Below are positions 10,578 through 20,910 of a stretch of DNA of 64,000 nt, piece after piece. Position numbers and translations under genes: made by a program. The DNA lies in NCBI RefSeq assembly GCF_004359215.1, contig NC_090621.1, positions 4,953,368-5,017,367 of the forward strand. The letters are read 5' to 3'. A model generated the notes under the pieces. That model was not told the origin of the DNA. It did no database searches and saw only the letters and a list, made by a program, of their open reading frames with translations. Positions within the stretch are counted from its first letter, which is position 1. The number at the start of each line of letters is the position of its first letter. This DNA comes from Bremia lactucae. Its lineage: Eukaryota; Oomycota; Peronosporomycetes; Peronosporales; Peronosporaceae.

Positions 10578-11100
10578 ATGCCACCGAAAAGGGGCCACGT
10601 TGGTGGGTCGTCTGCGAAGACGCCCACTCAACCTCGCACTAAGCGCACGCGCCGCGTTAAAACGCCGGCAGCGTCTAATGCCTTAGTCGAAACGCAGACA
10701 GCTACTGCTGCTGTCGCGTTAACGGGGCTAAAGGATCCATCCCAGTTTAACAGTGAGGATGCTGATCCGTCGCTTATTGTCGACTGACTACAATGAGTCG
10801 ACACCGTTGCCGTCACCTCATAGTAGTGATGCGGACAACGAGCTCATGAGGAAGGACGATGGCGCATTATTGCCCATTCAAACTTCTCTCATGCCTCACA
10901 ACACGGAGACAGCATCATTTACGAATGCTGTCTCGTCGTCTGCGCTGGAAAGCGCAGCGACAGGTAATGAGAGCCCATAAGGGCGCAGCCGCTTCTCCGT
11001 TGGGTAAAACCGCAACGCCTTATGCTCGGACCATAATCCATAATGGTTCTGACATAGATGATTCGGAGCCTAAACCTGCCGACGACACGTGAACGTGCTC
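10578..11100 (+). pseudogene. Antisense ORF of Gyp-2, central unit
   Basis: This is a plus-strand frame, opposite to the element. It starts at ATG 10578 (MPPKRGHVGGSS...), with a basic N-terminus and then a Ser/Thr/acidic stretch. Compared with the copy at 17100, a 4-base duplication at about 10785 (GACTGACTAC for GACTAC) shifts the frame, and about 360 bp around 11093 are deleted. A more divergent copy at 51540 keeps the protein pattern (SED/VDxxLxVDxNEST), which supports real coding. The function is unknown. It lies between pol and the 3' LTR, the place where some plant Gypsy elements carry an antisense ORF. Confidence 0.7.
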
Positions 11101-11189
11101 AGTCAACGCTACTTCTGCTAGTCCATTTGAGACTAGCGAAGAGGTCTCAGCTGGTGCTCCTTTACATAGGCAGCCATCAAGCCGGACAC

Positions 11190-12459
11190 GTCAATACGTA
11201 GGTTATCGATCGGTTCCAAGAATCAAAACTCTTCGGGTAACCTTACCATTGAACGAGGATCTGTTTTCTTTGCCTCACGGAGCGGTGGGTAAGCAACCTT
11301 CCAACAAGGAAGCGTTGGTCCCACCCGTATCCATCAGTGCAGGCGGCACCCGATAGGAGTGGCGATCTCGTCCACCTACTCGCGGCTGCCTTACCTTCGT
11401 CCGTTCAGTCATAGGCGTTAAGGGCTGCTGAAGGACGTATTGCGGATCTCGAGGGATAAGTCTCGCGACTGACCTCGGATCTTTTCTTATGTTTGAGCGA
11501 AGGTTCGTCAGGGTTATGAACGCCTGAAGACTCGCTTGGACCTTTTCGAGAGGATAATGCTGAGGGATCCGCGTTACTCGCGTGATGTCTCTCGCTCGCC
11601 GAGTCTTGTTCGTGGTGGGAGGAGTCGGTCGGCTGATAGCTTTTCGCCTTCACCGTCCCTCTCACCCGAACGACGCTCGACTCACAGTCGACGTCACCAT
11701 CGGTCTCCTTAGACGGATGGGGATATGTGACCTCATTTGGGTCTACACACCATTTCAGACGACCCACGTAAAATACGGCGAAAGAATGAGCCTATAATTT
11801 AGGTCTCCAACCTCTTCGACCTCCGTTAAGGGCCCAATGAAACGCGGCAACAACTTCGTAGTACCTCCAGGTAGTACAGAAAATGCATTCTTAGGTAGGG
11901 TAGCAGTACTTAATAGTACCTTTTCACCCACTCTAAAGCGTTCATTATTTTTGCGACCATTTCGGTCCGCATGTTCTTTTTGCTTGTCCTGTGGGCTTGC
12001 CATCGCGTCACGTACTTTTCGTGTGATGGCTAATCGCTAATCGCTCATCCGCAAAGCGTTGACCTCGCTCACGCTTTTAGCATCAAACTCGTCTATGATA
12101 CCGCCGAGAGGTCGGTCATAAGGCTAATTTTTATTGACCACTGCTTAACTGGCAGGGTCACTAGGGCAAATTACTATCTTTGAGATGATACCCTCGCGGG
12201 TCATCGTCGTATTGACGAAACTATGTCCCTCTTTCGCACCGGGCATAGTGAGGGGCCCTCCCCCACTAAGACTCGGGGTGTGCACAAACGAGACTGGCGT
12301 CCGAGGATGGCGCAGTCCATTAATATAAAACGGTGTCTCACCCGTGCTGGCGTGGACACTGTTATTTATACCGAACTCCACAAAGGGCAATTGCTTGCTC
12401 CACTCTTCGGGAGTTGCTATAGGGATCACAAGGTGACAGCTGATGCCATAACATGACAT
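11190..12459 (-). pseudogene. Gyp-2 integrase C-terminus and chromodomain, central unit
   Basis: Minus-strand pieces 12145-12459 (end of the catalytic core with LPFVEF, the Glu of DDE, and NNSVHASTGETPF), 11755-12003 (GPY/F-like module, KLLPRFIGPL), 11405-11767 (Ser-rich tail) and a decayed chromodomain (11190-11400). The two catalytic Asp and the core N-terminus are absent. The zinc-finger end (CHLVIP) runs directly into EEWSKQLPFVEF, a deletion of roughly 600 bp compared with 19355-19953. Integration would be impossible for this copy. Confidence 0.85.
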
Positions 12460-13410
12460 CGCTGTAGCTAAAGCGATTTAGCTTAGCTTTCAGGTGCGAC
12501 GGGAGGGGAACCTTTCGTCCACCAAAGTGATGCAACAGTAGGCGACAATGGTCGTCCTGACTGAAGCTCTCTTTTACCTCAGTGGCTAATGAGCCTGTCA
12601 CGTGGTATGCCTTCATGGCTGCCAACGTTGACCGCTGAAATTGTGCTTTAGCACTAGACACACTTTCCTGGTGTCTCACCTCGAAGTCTGGTCTGCGCGA
12701 TAAAGCGTCAGCCAAGACATTTGACTTACCCGGCTTGTATATAACTTTTAAATTAAATTCAGAGAAGAATGTAAGCCATCTTGCCATTCTAGGCGAGAGG
12801 TGCGGTGGGTTTATTGCGGTACGCAGTGATGCGTGATCCGTATAAACCACAAATGGTTCGGTGTCCAATAGGTGCACACGAAATTTGACAAGAGCATACT
12901 TTATTGAAAGTAGTTCTTTGTCATATACGGGTAATTCAGTTCCGCGGCTTTTAAAAGCCGGGACTGATAAGAGATGACGCGGTCAACGCCGTCGTCATCC
13001 CTTCTGCATGAGCGCGCTGCCGATTGCAAAGTTACTTGCATCGTAGACGACGCTAAAGGGCTTATCCTCGTCTGGTAATGCCAAGACCGGTCTACAAGAG
13101 ATTGCTTCAGTGATGTGAACGCATCATCTTGTTCTTTTAACCAAACCCATTCTGCGTTCTTTTGAAGGAGCTAAAATAATGGTTTAGTTTGCTCTGCATA
13201 ATTCTTGCTATATTTATTTAAGTAATTAGCGAGCCCTAGGAATTGGCGCAATCCTTCACATGCCGTGGGATTGGCCATTCCTTTACTAAGTTTATCTTGT
13301 CTGGGTCTGCTCGTACACCATGTGTACCAACGATGCAGCCCAGTACAGGTATCTCAGGGACCCCCATGACGCACTTTTGCAAGTTGACGTACAATTGGGC
13401 GTCCTTTAAA
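12362..13410 (-). pseudogene. Gyp-2 RNase H and integrase zinc-finger remnant, central unit
   Basis: The open part is 12362-12877, with the RNase H motif EPFVVYTDHASLRTA, then ADALSRRP, then the zinc-finger approach. Upstream, at 12960-13240, the RT connection region is frameshifted. RNase H would degrade the RNA strand after reverse transcription. Homologous modules are at 20186-20663, 39753-40284 and 52640-53090. Confidence 0.83.
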
Positions 13411-13412
13411 GT

Positions 13413-14403
13413 CTATAACTTAGCGTCTAAATGATGCTTGTGCGACTCTATTGCACGCAGCCCGTCCTCGGCCCTACTACGCACGAATACATCGTCAAAG
13501 TAATGGGACGCGTAGGCACGGTGCTGACGCATCACGTGAGCCACCACTGGGTTGAATGTAGGCGGTGGGTTTTCCAATTTTAGGGCGTCACAAGCCACTC
13601 CCAAAGCATACCGCTTGGGGTGCTTACTGCCGTTTTGGCTACATCGGACTCCTCTCATGAGTACCTGATACTAGCCATCCTTCAAATTCAACGGGAAAAG
13701 ATAGTTGACTTTCCCATGGAGTTCAACAAGACATCTGTCCGCGGGATTGGCGCTTGCGCCGGTACGGTCGCCGTATTCAGCTTATTGTAAGCATGAACCA
13801 CGCGCCATCCACCTGTGGCTTTACGCACACAAAAGGTCGGGCTGCAGTGAGGCGATTTGCTCTCACGCACATGTCCCGCCTTGGCTCGCTTGTCGAAGAA
13901 CTCATCGATATAATCGACTTGTTCTTTCGGCAACGGCCATTGCCTGGTCACACAATACTTGGTGCCAGGTTCGAGGTCTATCTCGTGCCCGATGCCCCTA
14001 TCTGCTGGTAGGCGGCTCGGCACTTCTTCTGGGAACACATCACGATGTTTCCACAGAACCTCGAAGAACGGACTGTATCTCAAGGCATTCCAGCCTTGAG
14101 CAGCGAACCGTGTATTTGTATTTTTGTCCGTTCTAGATCACTCTTGTCCATTGTGGACGACGAGCAACAGTCCACCAAGTCCTCTTTTGGAACTGGTGTG
14201 ACTATTTCGTGGATCTTTCCTTCCTTTAACTCGGCAAGGAACAGACCCCACGACATTTCCGGGAGATTTACTATCTCCTCGGTAGATTTAAAGACTTGAC
14301 GGAGCACCTCAACTGAGGATGCCTCTGCAATTTCGTCTTTGGCGGCCTCGAACACCTCGTTCAAAGGCCCGTCCTCGCTAATAGGAACTGATACAAACGT
14401 CAC
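13413..14403 (-). pseudogene. Gyp-2 reverse transcriptase, central unit
   Basis: Pieces: linker 14080-14403, RT fingers/palm 13688-14083 (EIDLEPGTKYCVTRQWPLPK; FCVRKATGGWRVVHAYNKL) and the active-site block 13413-13658. The polymerase box YFDD is intact at 13491-13502 (HYFDDVFVRSRAEDG). Frames change at about 13670 and 13410, so it is not translatable as one protein. It is the best-preserved RT of this family in the window. Confidence 0.87.
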
Positions 14404-14587
14404 TCTCCGATTGTCACTCGTTTAGACGTGCCTTTGATCGTCCTAATCTGTCGGGTATTCGCTCTCTGAGTAACGACGAGATTTTTGGGAAGCGGGTGCC
14501 GTTGCTCTCCTGGCTAACGCACCCCTTCCAATCGCACCAGGCTCTAGGCGCCGTGCCGGTTCATGCGACGCTTGACTTCCTGTCAGC

Positions 14588-15207
14588 TCATCGTCTGCTG
14601 CCACAGGATTTTATGCTCTGTGCAGGAAATTCGAAAGCATGACTACTTGTCATCGTCCTTTTCACTACCCCAGTCTCCACGAGGTGGGTAGGAATTGGTG
14701 ACGTTTGACATCCCGTCAACGCACCCTCGACTGTGTTCGACACGACATCAGTTACATACACCTCTCGCAGGAGCACACCCCTTCCGGTGTCCTGCGTAGA
14801 GCTCGAAACTGTGCGTGTATGCCAGTCTATCCATGGTTGGTACTTCGCCAACCATGGCATGCCTAGGATGAGGTCATAAAGACTCTCCATTCCTAGCACT
14901 GTGAACTTCTCTTTACAAGAAAAGTCACTAAAGCTGAAAGCGAGTTCTACCTGAACTCCCTCAGAGTTAATGAGTGCGGCGTTCGCTAAAGAACGGTCGC
15001 CTCTTCTCGCTTGCCAAACTGTCAAAGCGACTCAAACATCGCCGGTCTCTTTCTTAGAGCCGCGAGTTTTACAAAATTTTGTGATGCACTCGAATCCACT
15101 AGGAGGGTCATCACCTGGTCATAGCCTCGTACTTGAGCGCTATAGAGCAGCAGGGTTGATGTCCGAAATTTTAAGACCTCAGGGACTATGCTACCCATTT
15201 GTTCCAC
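14588..15207 (-). pseudogene. Gyp-2 protease, central unit
   Basis: Two overlapping frames: 15022-15207, with the active-site loop LLVDSSASQNFV, and 14588-15025, with FTVLGMESLYDLILGMPW. The retropepsin signature should be DSGA; the Gly is Ser (GGT to AGT). It overlaps the gag C-terminus by a few codons in another frame, as expected if protease was made by frameshift or from a fused gag-pol. A variable linker to RT follows. Confidence 0.85.
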
Positions 15208-16349
15208 AACTCTAAAGTTAGGGGTAGTTTCAGAGTCCGCGTGAGTGGGGCATCCCGCCCCTTCTGCGCTCCTGCATTTCCCGACCTCTCAGTGGTCGAT
15301 GCAGAATTCATGCGTCTCACACGCTGGTTCTTGCCATCGCTCTTCGAAAAGGGAGTCCTCTTGTGGTATCTATCCCCAGCAGGAACCCTGGCATAGCAGC
15401 CCATCATATGGCCGCGCATGCCGCAATCATAGCAGACAACGTCTGCATTGCCCAACTCCATGGGAGTAGCATCTGGCCTCTCGGCCGACGGCTTATACCA
15501 AGCTGTCGCCGAGGCACTGTTGTAGGATTGCTCCTCAACTAAGGCAATTTGGATTGCCTCTTCCATCGTCGACGGCACCTTTCTGAAAAGGGCCTGTCGC
15601 GATGGGCCATGCCGTAGTCCGTTCATAAACGTGGGCACCTTAATGTGCTCCGGAATCGGACCTACGGTTATGGATGCGGACAGCGAGCGCATCTCTTGCA
15701 CATACTCTTGCAGAGATCGCTTCGCCTGTCGCGCCCCAAAGAAGCGCGCCTGAAGCAACACTTCGTTGTTCGGCGGCTGGTACATGGCGCGAATCTTATC
15801 CTTAAAGATCGCCCATGAGGGGAACGCTTTTCTGTCCGCCATAAGCGCCGAGTAAGCCCACTCTGAGGCCTTACCGCGCAGATGCGACATAGCGTACGAC
15901 ACCATCCGGCTGTCGTCCTCGATGAGCTGGGCGACACCACATTGCTCCACGGCTAAAAGCCAGTGGACAATCGTGTGCGCCGCAGTTCCATCGAACTTGG
16001 GCGGGTCCATCCGAATGGGCCTCGGCTGATGCGGCCGGGCAGAGAGCATCTCAACAGTCCTGTTGAGAGCCTCGCTCCGAGCCTGCTCATGCCTCAGCTC
16101 ATCCTGAGTCTGAGTGACGGACTCCGCCGCAGCATGGCTCTGTGCCTCGGACGCGGCCCTCCGCTGTCCGAGCACAAATGCCTCAAACTGCTCCAACTGA
16201 GCAACATGTTGCTCAGGAGGACTACCCAGGAGCCTGGCCAGGGCTTGTTCACCAAGTCCCTGCGCCATTAGCCCTGCCACCTCCCGATGATGTTCGGAGA
16301 GGTGGGGAAAATGAGCCCAATCAATGTTGAGGCTCATCCTCACGTACAC
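15186..16349 (-). CDS. Gyp-2 gag, central unit, intact 387-residue ORF
   Basis: This is the only long uninterrupted gag in the window. The Met at 16349 (MYVRMSLNIDWAHFPHL) lies 34 bases after the primer-binding site. A helical N-terminal region with repeated Gln/Glu and Ala, likely coiled, spans residues 1-110. The retrotransposon gag core follows (AHTIVHWLLAVEQCG to MEEAIQIALVEEQ). The nucleocapsid knuckle CYDCGMRGHMMGC has one residue too few between His and the last Cys compared with CX2CX4HX4C. The tail runs to 15186 and overlaps the protease frame. The ORF is open, but the knuckle defect and broken pol make the element non-autonomous. Confidence 0.88.
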   Translation of the reverse strand: MYVRMSLNIDWAHFPHLSEHHREVAGLMAQGLGEQALARLLGSPPEQHVAQLEQFEAFVLGQRRAASEAQSHAAAESVTQTQDELRHEQARSEALNRTVEMLSARPHQPRPIRMDPPKFDGTAAHTIVHWLLAVEQCGVAQLIEDDSRMVSYAMSHLRGKASEWAYSALMADRKAFPSWAIFKDKIRAMYQPPNNEVLLQARFFGARQAKRSLQEYVQEMRSLSASITVGPIPEHIKVPTFMNGLRHGPSRQALFRKVPSTMEEAIQIALVEEQSYNSASATAWYKPSAERPDATPMELGNADVVCYDCGMRGHMMGCYARVPAGDRYHKRTPFSKSDGKNQRVRRMNSASTTERSGNAGAQKGRDAPLTRTLKLPLTLELWNKWVA

Positions 16350-16382
16350 ACGCAGAGATGCGGGTCGTGGGAAGGATTTCTA

Positions 16383-16391
16383 GTGCTACCA
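16383..16391 (-). promoter_or_regulatory. Gyp-2 primer-binding site, central unit
   Basis: TGGTAGCAC on the minus strand, separated from the LTR edge (16394) by two bases. The same spacing and core are seen for Gyp-1 at 3090-3098 and Gyp-4 at 45839-45847. Confidence 0.6.
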
Positions 16392-16393
16392 AG

Positions 16394-16965
16394 TGTAGGG
16401 AGGCACCCTCGTAATGCGACCACGCTCTACTTAGACACACATCCTAGCACAGCGAGGAAGCGATTAAACTAGCTTCTCTTGCGTGCAGTGAAATAGTTGT
16501 GGTGGCGCCTTTGCGACCTCACCCAACGCACTAAGTACTCGAGTAAAGTGTCGTCACGGGAGCGGTAATCCGGCTCCTTGTGCGCACTTACTAAGTAGAA
16601 ACTTGTTTTTCAGACTGATTTATATTTAATCGCATTAAATATGAATACTTGTTTTTGCCAATGAAAAATGTCATTTCTGTAGATAACGCAAATATGTATT
16701 GCGAGCGTATCTTTTTAGATAAGACTAATATGTATTGCGAGCGTATATTTCTAGATTCCTCGCGTAACGGATGACGCTAGGCGTCATCCCTCCAAATGTG
16801 TATGCACCTATGCGCACCAGATACACAAGGACTGGTCACAAATGTGAACCGCATCCGAGTAGTGGGTCTAATTACTTTTTTTAAGTAGACCATCTATCCC
16901 CTTAAGAGCACCAAGTGTACTTAACGGGGAGTGTGAAACAGTAGGGCAACCTTTAGTCCGTTACA
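16394..16965 (-). repeat. Gyp-2 LTR shared by central and right units
   Basis: A 572 bp LTR apparently identical to 9872-10443. Identity continues outward to about 15 bases before the gag mismatch equivalent to 9711 and to the mismatch equivalent to 10677, giving roughly 960 bp without visible differences. The flanks beyond show scattered substitutions and indels. Confidence 0.9.
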
Positions 16966-17099
16966 ACACCCATCACCCCTTAAAGAACGAATTTATATTT
17001 TAAATTTGTCAAAGAGGAGCGGGAAACTGCTAGCAGCTTTTCGCGCCGCTGGTCACTCAATCACTGTAGCGACCTGTGTTCACATACACGGCGCCAAAG

Positions 17100-18020
17100 A
17101 TGCCACCGAAAAGGGGCCACGTTGGTGGGTCGTCTGCGAAGACGCCCACTCAACCTCGCACTAAGCGCACGCGCCGCGTTAAAACGCCGGCAGCGTTTAA
17201 TGCCTTAGCCGAAACGCCGACAGCTACTGCTGCTGCCTCGTTAACAGGGCTAAAGGGTCCATCCCACTTTAACAGTGCGGACGTTGATCCGTTGCTCATT
17301 GTCGACTACAATGACTCGACACCGTTGCCGTCACCTCATAGTAGTGATGCGGACAACGAGCTCATGAGGAAGGATGATGGCGCATTATTGCCCATCCAAA
17401 CTTCTCTCATGGTTCACAATATGGAGACAACAACATTTACGAATGCTGTCTCGTCGTCTGCGGCGGATAGCGCAGCGACGGTTATGAGAGCGCTGCCCAT
17501 AAAGGCGCATCCGCTTCTTCGTTGGGTAAAACCACAATGCCTTATGATCAGACTATTATCCATAATGGTCTGACATAGAGGATCCCGAGCCTAAACTCCG
17601 CTGACGACACGTGAAGTCGGTGTCACAAGCCAGTCGTTTTCAGCGTGGCCATGTGACAGTGGGCATTACACTGATGCCCCCTCCATCTAAATGGTTCGTT
17701 TAAACAGGCCAAGCGCGTCGCTCCTAGAGCGCGCTCTACTAGACGCACATAATTATTATGGCGTCTTAAGTCATGGAGGGCTCAGGGAAAAAATTTTGGG
17801 CGTATTTTCCCGATCCCGGTCGTGTTGCGTTCAAATGAAACGCCCGACCGAAACGAGGCGGAATTCCTGCGCCGCATTCCGATGCGATGAATTTAGCGAT
17901 CGCAACGAATAATTTCGCCCGCTTGCGTGTGACAGAAATCATGGGCGGTACTGTACCCCCCTTTTTCTTCTCACAACGCTGCTTCTGCTAGTCCATTTGA
18001 GACTAGTGAAGAGGCCTCAG
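17100..18020 (+). pseudogene. Antisense ORF of Gyp-2, right unit
   Basis: A plus-strand frame from ATG 17100, open to 17573. It has a basic start (MPPKRGHVGG, KRTRRVK), an Ala/Thr-rich stretch, then an acidic Ser-rich part with IVDYNDSTPLPSPHSSDADN. After a frameshift it continues through a segment like MPPPSKWFV and LRSNET (17650-17900), which is also seen at 52230-52430. It lies outside any pol module on the other strand, so conservation here cannot be explained by pol. No known domain is recognised. Confidence 0.7.
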
Positions 18021-18284
18021 CTAATGCTCCTTTTCATAGGCAGCCACCAAGCCGGGCACATCAATACGTAGGGTATCGATCGGTTCCCAAGAGTTAAAAC
18101 TTTTAGGGTAACCTTTCCATTTGACGAGGATCTGATACCTTTGCCTCACGGAGCGGTGGGCAAGCAAACTTCCAACAAGAAAGCGTTGATTCCCACCCGC
18201 ATCCATCAGTGCAGACGGCGCCCGATAGGAGTGGCGATCTCGCCCACCTACTCGCGGCTGCCTTACCTTCGTCCGTTCAGTCAC
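18021..18284 (-). pseudogene. Gyp-2 chromodomain, right unit
   Basis: An 87-residue open frame ending in a clear chromodomain: RYQILVKWKGYPKS, NSWEPIDTLRIDVPGLV, then a stop right after AAYEKEH. In chromoviruses this C-terminal module of integrase targets insertion to particular chromatin. The upstream Ser-rich tail that joins it to integrase (18285-18560) is frameshifted. The opposite strand keeps a long protein-like frame over the same bases. Confidence 0.85.
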
Positions 18285-19562
18285 AAGCGCTAAACGCTGC
18301 TAACAGACGTATTGCGGATCTCGAGGGTCAAGTCTCGCGCTTGACCTTGGATCTTTGTGATGTTCGAGCGAAGACTCGTTAGGATTATGAACGCTTGAAG
18401 ACTCGCTGGACCTTTTGCAAGCGGATAATGCTGAGTGGTCCGCGTTACTCGCGTGATGTCCCTCGCTCTCCGAGTCCTGTTCGTGGTGGGAGGAATCGGT
18501 CGGCTAATAGTTTTTCGCCTTATCCGTCTCCCTCACCCGAACGAAGAAGGACGAGGCAATTGGTGGTTTGAGAAGCACGGCATGCTCTCCGAACGCATGC
18601 GTTCGGACCTGGACACGAGCAACGCTCGACTCACACTTGGCGTCAGTATCGGTCTCCTTAGACGAGGATGGAGGTATGTGACCTCATTAAGTCTATATAC
18701 CGTTTCAGACGACCCACGTAAAATACGGGGTGCGTCTTCATATACCGAGGAAGGGTCCAACCTCTTCTACCACCGTAAAGGGCCCAATGAAACGCGGCAA
18801 CAACTTCGTAGTACCACCAGGTAGAACAGAAATTGCATTCTTAGGTAGGTAGCAGTATTTAATAGTACTTTTTCACCCACTCTAAAGCGTCATTATTTTT
18901 GCGACCATTTCAGTCCGCATATTCTTTTCACTTGTCTTGTGCGCTTGCCATCGCGTTACGGACTTTTCGTGTGATGGCTAATCGCTAATCGCTCATCCAC
19001 AAAGCGTTGAGCCTCGCTCACGCTTTTAGCATCAAACTCGCCTATGATACCGCCAAAAGGTCGGTCATAAGGCGTAGTTCTATTGACCACTGCTAAACTG
19101 GCAGGGTCACCAGGGCAAGTTTCTGTCGTTGAGATGATACCATCATGGATTATCGTCATATTGACGATACTATGTCCCTCTTTCACATCGAGCATTCCCT
19201 CCCCCACTAAGAATCGGGCTGCGCAGAAGCGAGATTGGCGTCCGAGGACGGCGCAAGGCGTTAATATAAAACGGTGTCTCACCCGTACTGGCGTGGACAC
19301 TGTTATTTATAGCGAACTCCACAAAGGGCAATTGCTTGCTCCACTCTTTAAAAATTGCTAGAGTGCGCAAGACATCCGTCACGACCCGATTAACACGTTC
19401 TGTTTGGCCATCAGTCTGGGGATGATCTGCAATCAACATGTGGAGCTTGCTACCTAGCAGCTCGAACACATGTCGCCAAAAAACCAGACGTAAACGTGGA
19501 TTCCGGTCCGATACCATGGACTCCGGCATCCCGTGCAATCGGTAAACATGATCCAGGAACAA
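18285..19562 (-). pseudogene. Gyp-2 integrase catalytic core and C-terminus, right unit
   Basis: 19170-19562 carries the core: DHVYRLHGMPESMVSDRNP (second Asp), ADHPQTDGQTERVNR and KQLPFVEFAINNSVHASTG (Glu). A C-terminal part lies at 18956-19300 in another frame, and a GPY/F remnant at 18770-18900. The core is complete here, whereas the central unit lost it. Stops and frameshifts remain. Confidence 0.85.
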
Positions 19563-19586
19563 GAGAGCTGCCTCCTTGCCTGTGAT

Positions 19587-20120
19587 CTATGTTTTACATG
19601 GTGCTAAATGCTTCATTTTGCCCAGTCTGTCTACAAAGACGACGAGCCCCGTCCAGTTCTTATGATCGGGCGGCATGCCAAACATAAAGTCCAGACTTAC
19701 TGACTTCCAACAATTGGTTGGAATCGGTAGCGGCTTCAGGGGCGCACTGCCGGACGGTGCAGGCTTAATGCGCTGACACTGTTCGCAAGCGCAAATATAA
19801 TTGGCCGCCCATCTATATAGGTGTGGCCACCAAAATTCCTCTGACACTCGAAAGAATGTCTTTTCTCGGCCCAGATGCCCACTAGATGCGCATCATAGAG
19901 CTCGTGAAGGATCATCAGCTTGAGATTTGTGTCATGAGGCACAGATACTCAAGGGATCACAAGGTGACAGCTGATGCCATAACAGGCCATCGCTGAAGCT
20001 AAAGCGATTTAGCTTAGCTTTAAGGTGCGACGGAAGTGAAACCTTTCGTCCACCGAAGTGATCCAACAGCAGGCGACAATGTTGGTCCTGACTGTAGCTA
20101 TTCTTTTTTTCGGAGGCCAA
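19587..20120 (-). pseudogene. Gyp-2 integrase H2C2 zinc finger, right unit
   Basis: Frames 19736-19942 and 19587-19847 contain the finger remnant (ELYDAHLVGIWAEK, then NYICACEQCQRIKPAP) and the start of the core (SVSLDFMFGMPPDHKNWTG, first Asp). The second His of HX4H is in decayed sequence (the copy at 58307-57831 has HELNDVPSSGHLG). 19932-20120 is the RNase H to zinc-finger linker. Confidence 0.83.
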
Positions 20121-20185
20121 TTAGTCCGTCACGTGGTATGCCTTCATAGCTGCCAACGTTGACGACTCAAACTTGTGCCTTTGCA

Positions 20186-20910
20186 CTAGACACACTTTTC
20201 TCGTGGCTCACCTCGAAGTCTGCGCGATAAAGTGTCTGCCAAGACATTCGACTTACCCGGCTTGTATTCACCTTTGAAAATAAATTCAGAGAAGAATGTA
20301 AGCCATTTTGCCATTCTAGGCGAGAGGTCTTGTGAGTTTATTGCGGTCCGCAATGGTGTGTGATTCGTATAAACCACAAATGGTTTGGTGCCCAATAATT
20401 CCACTCGAAAGTGAACAAGAGCATACTTCATGAAAGTAATTCTTTGTCATGCACAGGGTAATTCAGTTCCGCGGCTTGAAAAGTTGGGACTGATAAGAGA
20501 TGACGCGGTCAACGTCGTCGTCATCTTTCTGCATGAAAGCACTGCCGATTGCAAAATTACTTGCATCGCAGACTACGCTAAAAGGCTTATCCGCGTCTGA
20601 CAATGCCGGTGCCTTTGTAAGAGAGTGCTTCACTAATGTGAACGAATTTCCTTGATCTTTCAACCAAATTCATACTACGTCCGTTATAAGGAGGTCAGAT
20701 ATTGGTTTAGCTCGCTCAGCACAATACTTGCTATACTTATGCAAGTAATTAGCGAGCCCTAGGAATTGGCGCAAATTCTTCACATGCCGTGGGATCGGCC
20801 ATTCCTTTACCAATTTTACTCGTCTAGGTCTGCTCGTACACCATGTGTACCAACGATGCAGCCCAGTACAGGTATCTCAGGGACCCCTATGACGCACTTT
20901 TGCAAGTTGA
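20186..20910 (-). pseudogene. Gyp-2 RNase H and RT connection, right unit, truncated
   Basis: 20463-20663 has FSVVCDASNFAIGSAFMQ, the first RNase H Asp. 20186-20431 has KPFVVYTNHTPLRTA (YTDH has become YTNH, losing an active-site Asp) and ADTLSRR. The RT thumb follows to about 20910, where homology to 13390 stops abruptly and Copia sequence begins, marking the right end of the Gyp-2 array. Confidence 0.85.

Larger units (their letters stand above)
8070..20910 (-). mobile_element. Gyp-2 tandem array: three units sharing two LTRs
   Basis: On the minus strand the order from right to left is: partial unit (RT end, RNase H, IN, chromodomain, antisense ORF; 20910-16966), LTR (16965-16394), complete-order unit (gag, PR, RT, RNase H, partial IN, chromodomain, antisense ORF; 16393-10444), LTR (10443-9872), partial unit (gag, PR; 9871-8070). 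Each internal LTR is both the 3' LTR of one unit and the 5' LTR of the next. The repeat period is 6522 bp, measured LTR to LTR. Unequal recombination between LTRs is the usual cause of such arrays. Confidence 0.85.

Noticed and set aside
9872..16965. A complete, active Gyp-2 element because of matching LTRs and an intact gag
   Set aside because: Integrase core is deleted, protease Gly is mutated, pol is frameshifted in several places, and the knuckle spacing is wrong.
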